From Paracoccus halophilus (lineage in GTDB: Bacteria; Pseudomonadota; Alphaproteobacteria; Rhodobacterales; Rhodobacteraceae): a stretch of DNA of 64,000 bases. Positions 61,528 through 64,000 of this stretch are shown here, piece by piece (position 1 is the stretch's first letter; each line of letters opens with the position of its first letter). The stretch spans positions 1 to 64,000 of the forward strand of contig NZ_JRKN01000015.1 in the NCBI RefSeq assembly GCF_000763905.1. Reading direction: 5' to 3'. Position numbers and translations under genes: made by a program. The notes under the pieces were generated by a model. The model was not told the DNA's origin and made no database searches. It worked only from the letters and a program-made list of their open reading frames with translations.

Positions 61528-62490
61528 TCAGATTTCGACCCGCTGCGCCACCCCTTTCTGTTTTGCCAATTCGACCACGGCGGCCGCGACCGCGAGGTCC
61601 TGCAGCCCGACGCCGGTGCCGTCGAAGATCGTCACCTCGTCGCCCTCGCGGCCCGGGTTGTCGCCGGTGACCACGGCCCCCAGCTCTCCGATCGCGTCCT
61701 GCTGGACCAGATTCCCGGCAATGACGTGCTGGTACTCGCCGATGCTGACCGATTGCGCGATCTCGTCGGTGAACAGCCTGGCGCGCGCGACCAGCGCCGG
61801 GTCCAGTTCCTGCTTGCCCTTGGTGTCGGTCCCCATGGCGGCGATATGGGTCGGGCCCTTGACATGCCCGTCCATGAGCAGCGGCGCAAAGGACGATGTG
61901 ATCGCGATGATCACATCGGCCTCGGCGCCCAGCCGGTCCAGTTCCACGGCCTCGAAGGGCAGGCCCAGCTCGGCCGCGGTATCGGCCAGCCGGCCCAGCA
62001 TTTCGGGATGCGGGTTCCATCCGAGTACGCGCTCGAACTTGTTGACCCTTGCTGCCGCCTTCATCTGGAACACCGACTGGTGGCCGGCGCCGATCATGCC
62101 CAGCACGCTGGCGCCCTTGGGCGCCAGATGCTTGATCGACACGGCGCTGGCCGCGGCCGTGCGCAGCGCGGTCAGCAGATTGCCGCCCACCGCCGCCGCG
62201 ACGCGGCCGGTATCGGGATCGAACAGGAACACCGTCGACTGGTGGTTGATGATCCCGTGCTTCTGGTTGTTCGGCCAGTAGCCGCCCGCCTTCAGCCCCA
62301 GGGTCAGGGCCGCCGCGTCGAACCCGCCCTTGAAGCCGTAAAGCGCGTCTTCATAACCGATGGCCTCGCGCACGACGGGAAAGTTATAGGCCTTCCGCCG
62401 GGCCATCGAGGCGAAGACCGACTCGATGGCGTCGAAGGCCGCCTCGGGCGTCATCAGCCCGGCGATTTCCTTTTCAGGGACGACCCACAT
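61528..62490 (-). CDS. bhcD: Iminosuccinate reductase (ornithine cyclodeaminase family), beta-hydroxyaspartate cycle
   Basis: A 320-residue NAD(P)H enzyme of the ornithine cyclodeaminase/mu-crystallin family. 'GGNLLTALRTAAASAVSIKH' and SVLGMIGAGHQSVFQMKA (Rossmann loop GAGHQS) identify the family, and 'DVIIAITSSFAPLLMDGHV' and AAMGTDTKGKQELDPALV follow. Its place directly after a beta-hydroxyaspartate aldolase-like gene, overlapping it by one base (TGATG), matches BhcD of Paracoccus, which reduces iminosuccinate to L-aspartate and so regenerates the amino donor of the cycle. Without context it might be called ornithine cyclodeaminase or alanine dehydrogenase. Confidence 0.9.
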   Translation of the reverse strand: MWVVPEKEIAGLMTPEAAFDAIESVFASMARRKAYNFPVVREAIGYEDALYGFKGGFDAAALTLGLKAGGYWPNNQKHGIINHQSTVFLFDPDTGRVAAAVGGNLLTALRTAAASAVSIKHLAPKGASVLGMIGAGHQSVFQMKAAARVNKFERVLGWNPHPEMLGRLADTAAELGLPFEAVELDRLGAEADVIIAITSSFAPLLMDGHVKGPTHIAAMGTDTKGKQELDPALVARARLFTDEIAQSVSIGEYQHVIAGNLVQQDAIGELGAVVTGDNPGREGDEVTIFDGTGVGLQDLAVAAAVVELAKQKGVAQRVEI

Positions 62491-63653
62491 CAGTAGGCCT
62501 TTCCGCGGGCGGAAACCGGCCAGACCGTCTCGACCTTGCCATTGCGAACGCCGACATACCAGTCGTGCACGTTGCAGGTCGGGTCGCAATGGCCGGGCAC
62601 CAGACGCAGCTTTTCGTTGACCTTGAGCACGCCGTCATTGTCCTCGACCACGCCATGTTCGTCGCTGCACTTGATGTATTTCACATCGTCGCGGCCATAG
62701 ATGAAGGGCAGGCCGCTATCGACCGACTGCGCCTTGAGACCGGCATCGACCACCGCCAGATGCGGCTTGGCATGGCTCATGACCGAGGTCAGGATGAACA
62801 GCGCGTTTTCCCATTCGCCCTTGTCGATGCGCTTGCCGTCCTTGTCATGGATGCGGCCGTAATCGGCATCCATGAAGGCGTAGCTGCCGCATTGCAATTC
62901 GTTGTAAACGCCCGAATTGCTTTCGAAATAATAGGACCCAGTGCCGCCGCCCGAGACGAATTCCGGCTTCAGCCCCACGGCTTCCAGCGCGTCCACCGCC
63001 TCTTTCACCTGGGCGATGGCGGCGTCCAGCTTGGCCTTGCGGTCGTCATAGCTGTCCATGTGCTGCATGGCGCCCTGATAGGCCTGAATGCCCTTGAAGC
63101 TGAGGTTCGGCGCGGCATCGGCGGCCTTGGCGATTTCCACCACGGCTTCTGCGGTCTTGACGCCGCAGCGCCCGGCGCCGCAGTCTATCTCGACAAAGAT
63201 GCCCAGTTCGGTGCCATGCTTCTGCGCGGCGGCCGACAGATCGGCGATATTGGCCACGTCATCGACGCAGACGGTGACGGTCGCGCCGGTTTTCGGCAGG
63301 CGGGCAAGGCGGTCGATCTTGGCCAGATCGCGCACCTCGTTGGTGACCAGAACGTCCTTGATGCCGCCACGGGCGAACACCTCGGCCTCGGAGACCTTCT
63401 GACAGCAGACGCCGACCGAACCGCCCAAGCTTTCCTGCAGCTTCTGCACATCGACCGATTTGTGCATCTTGCCATGGCTGCGGTGGCGCATGCCATGGGC
63501 CTTGGCGTAATCGCCCATCTTCTTGATGTTGCGCTCCAGCGCGTCCAGATCGAGGATCAGGCAGGGCGTCTGGATGTCTTTCTCGTCCATGCCGGGCAGG
63601 GCGGGAATGTCATAGCCGACTTCGTAGCCGGAGAAATCCGTTTTCGCGTTCAT
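62490..63653 (-). CDS. bhcC: 3-Hydroxy-D-aspartate / beta-hydroxyaspartate aldolase
   Basis: A 387-residue PLP enzyme of the D-threonine aldolase-like, alanine-racemase-fold family. QTPCLILDLDALERNIKKMG opens the barrel; 'HRSHGKMHKSVDVQKLQ' contains the Schiff-base lysine region, VGVCCQKVSEAEVFARGGI and IFVEIDCGAGRCGV follow, and 'VPGHCDPTCNVHDWYVGVR' is the C-terminal metal site with His and Cys. In the beta-hydroxyaspartate cycle it condenses glycine and glyoxylate. The ATG at 63651-63653 follows GAGGAG. It lies 10 bases after bhcB and overlaps bhcD. Confidence 0.92.
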   Translation of the reverse strand: MNAKTDFSGYEVGYDIPALPGMDEKDIQTPCLILDLDALERNIKKMGDYAKAHGMRHRSHGKMHKSVDVQKLQESLGGSVGVCCQKVSEAEVFARGGIKDVLVTNEVRDLAKIDRLARLPKTGATVTVCVDDVANIADLSAAAQKHGTELGIFVEIDCGAGRCGVKTAEAVVEIAKAADAAPNLSFKGIQAYQGAMQHMDSYDDRKAKLDAAIAQVKEAVDALEAVGLKPEFVSGGGTGSYYFESNSGVYNELQCGSYAFMDADYGRIHDKDGKRIDKGEWENALFILTSVMSHAKPHLAVVDAGLKAQSVDSGLPFIYGRDDVKYIKCSDEHGVVEDNDGVLKVNEKLRLVPGHCDPTCNVHDWYVGVRNGKVETVWPVSARGKAY

Positions 63654-63663
63654 CGCAATCTCC

Positions 63664-64000
63664 TCAGTTCCAGGGCAGCTTGTCGAGATCGACATTGCCG
63701 CCGGTGATGATGACGCCGACCCGCTTGCCGGCGAAAATCTCGGGGTTTTTCAGGATCGTGGCCAGCGGCACGGCGCTGGAGGGTTCCAGCACCACGCGCA
63801 GATGCTTCCAGCCCAGTTTCATCGCGTCGATGATTTCCTGCTCGGACGCGGTCAGGATATCCGAGACATGGTTCTTGACGAAATGCCAGGTCAGATCCTT
63901 CAGCGGCACCAGCAGCCCGTCGGCGATGGTCTTGGGCGCATCGTCGGCGATGATATGACCGGCCTTGAAGCTGCGATAGGCGTCGTCGGCCTGTTCGGGC
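63664..64000 (-). CDS. bhcB: Beta-hydroxyaspartate dehydratase, C-terminal part (cut by window edge)
   Basis: The last 111 residues of a serine/threonine dehydratase-family PLP enzyme: SFKAGHIIADDAPKTIADGL, HVSDILTASEQEIIDAMKLG, 'VLEPSSAVPLATILKNPE' with the EPSSA motif, and GVIITGGNVDLDKLPW with the phosphate-type GGN loop. In Paracoccus, BhcB converts beta-hydroxyaspartate to iminosuccinate and its gene precedes bhcC and bhcD, as here. The start and the lysine motif lie beyond the window. bhcA and the regulator bhcR are expected further right. Confidence 0.9.
   Translation of the reverse strand, partial: PEQADDAYRSFKAGHIIADDAPKTIADGLLVPLKDLTWHFVKNHVSDILTASEQEIIDAMKLGWKHLRVVLEPSSAVPLATILKNPEIFAGKRVGVIITGGNVDLDKLPWN

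Overview
The window is chromosomal DNA of high G+C content from an alphaproteobacterium of the Rhodobacteraceae/Paracoccaceae type, most like Paracoccus. This rests on gene content: three genes of the beta-hydroxyaspartate (bhc) cycle, an Lrp-type PutR beside a short PutA, an LdtR-like MarR protein, a complete liu leucine operon, and glnD-murJ and fabD-fabG-acpP blocks. I see no rRNA, tRNA, CRISPR array or prophage. Most of it is core metabolism; mobile DNA is limited to an IS630-type transposase end at the left edge and a decayed IS5-type transposase at about 24.8-25.4 kb.

Layout. 0-2.2 kb: IS630 end, truncated hydrolase remnant, VOC protein, Gdx-type SMR exporter, HNH nuclease and two very small proteins. 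2.3-7.8 kb: radical SAM protein, betaine-homocysteine methyltransferase, trpS, a rhomboid-fold protein without its catalytic residues, and murJ. 7.9-14.3 kb: glnD, a LpoA-like lipoprotein, rsmI, yraN and gshB. 14.8-20.5 kb: fabD, fabG, acpP and dnaE. 20.6-26.9 kb: an unassigned alpha/beta-hydrolase-like protein, a sulfotransferase, ilvC divergent from two overlapping Lrp genes, IS5 debris, and two cobalamin genes. 27.1-35.6 kb: leucine degradation operon liuA-ompW(opposite strand)-liuB-ankyrin lipoprotein-macrodomain-liuD-liuE-liuC. 35.7-44.3 kb: MFS transporter, DUF599, YdcH, Hsp20 with a possible RNA thermometer, glyoxalase I, LdtR-like MarR, sdhE, aspartate aminotransferase, aspartase and a LysR regulator. 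44.3-50.3 kb: a PIG-L/FG-GAP protein, putR and putA. 50.4-64 kb: purine catabolism (guaD, xdhCBA, LysR, methyltransferase, puuD, uraH, small ORF, purine permease) running directly into bhcD-bhcC-bhcB, which leaves the window at the right edge.

The most coherent theme is at the right end. Guanine is deaminated to xanthine, oxidised to urate and then opened by PuuD and UraH. The downstream ureide pathway (not in this window) would give glyoxylate, which is what the bhc cycle assimilates. The purine permease starts only 40 bp after bhcD on the same strand, so uptake, ring opening and carbon assimilation may be expressed together. The second theme is the liu operon, which carries a macrodomain protein and an ankyrin lipoprotein between the two carboxylase subunits. 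A palindrome lies ahead of liuA and an FNR-type box lies in the ompW/liuB intergenic region.
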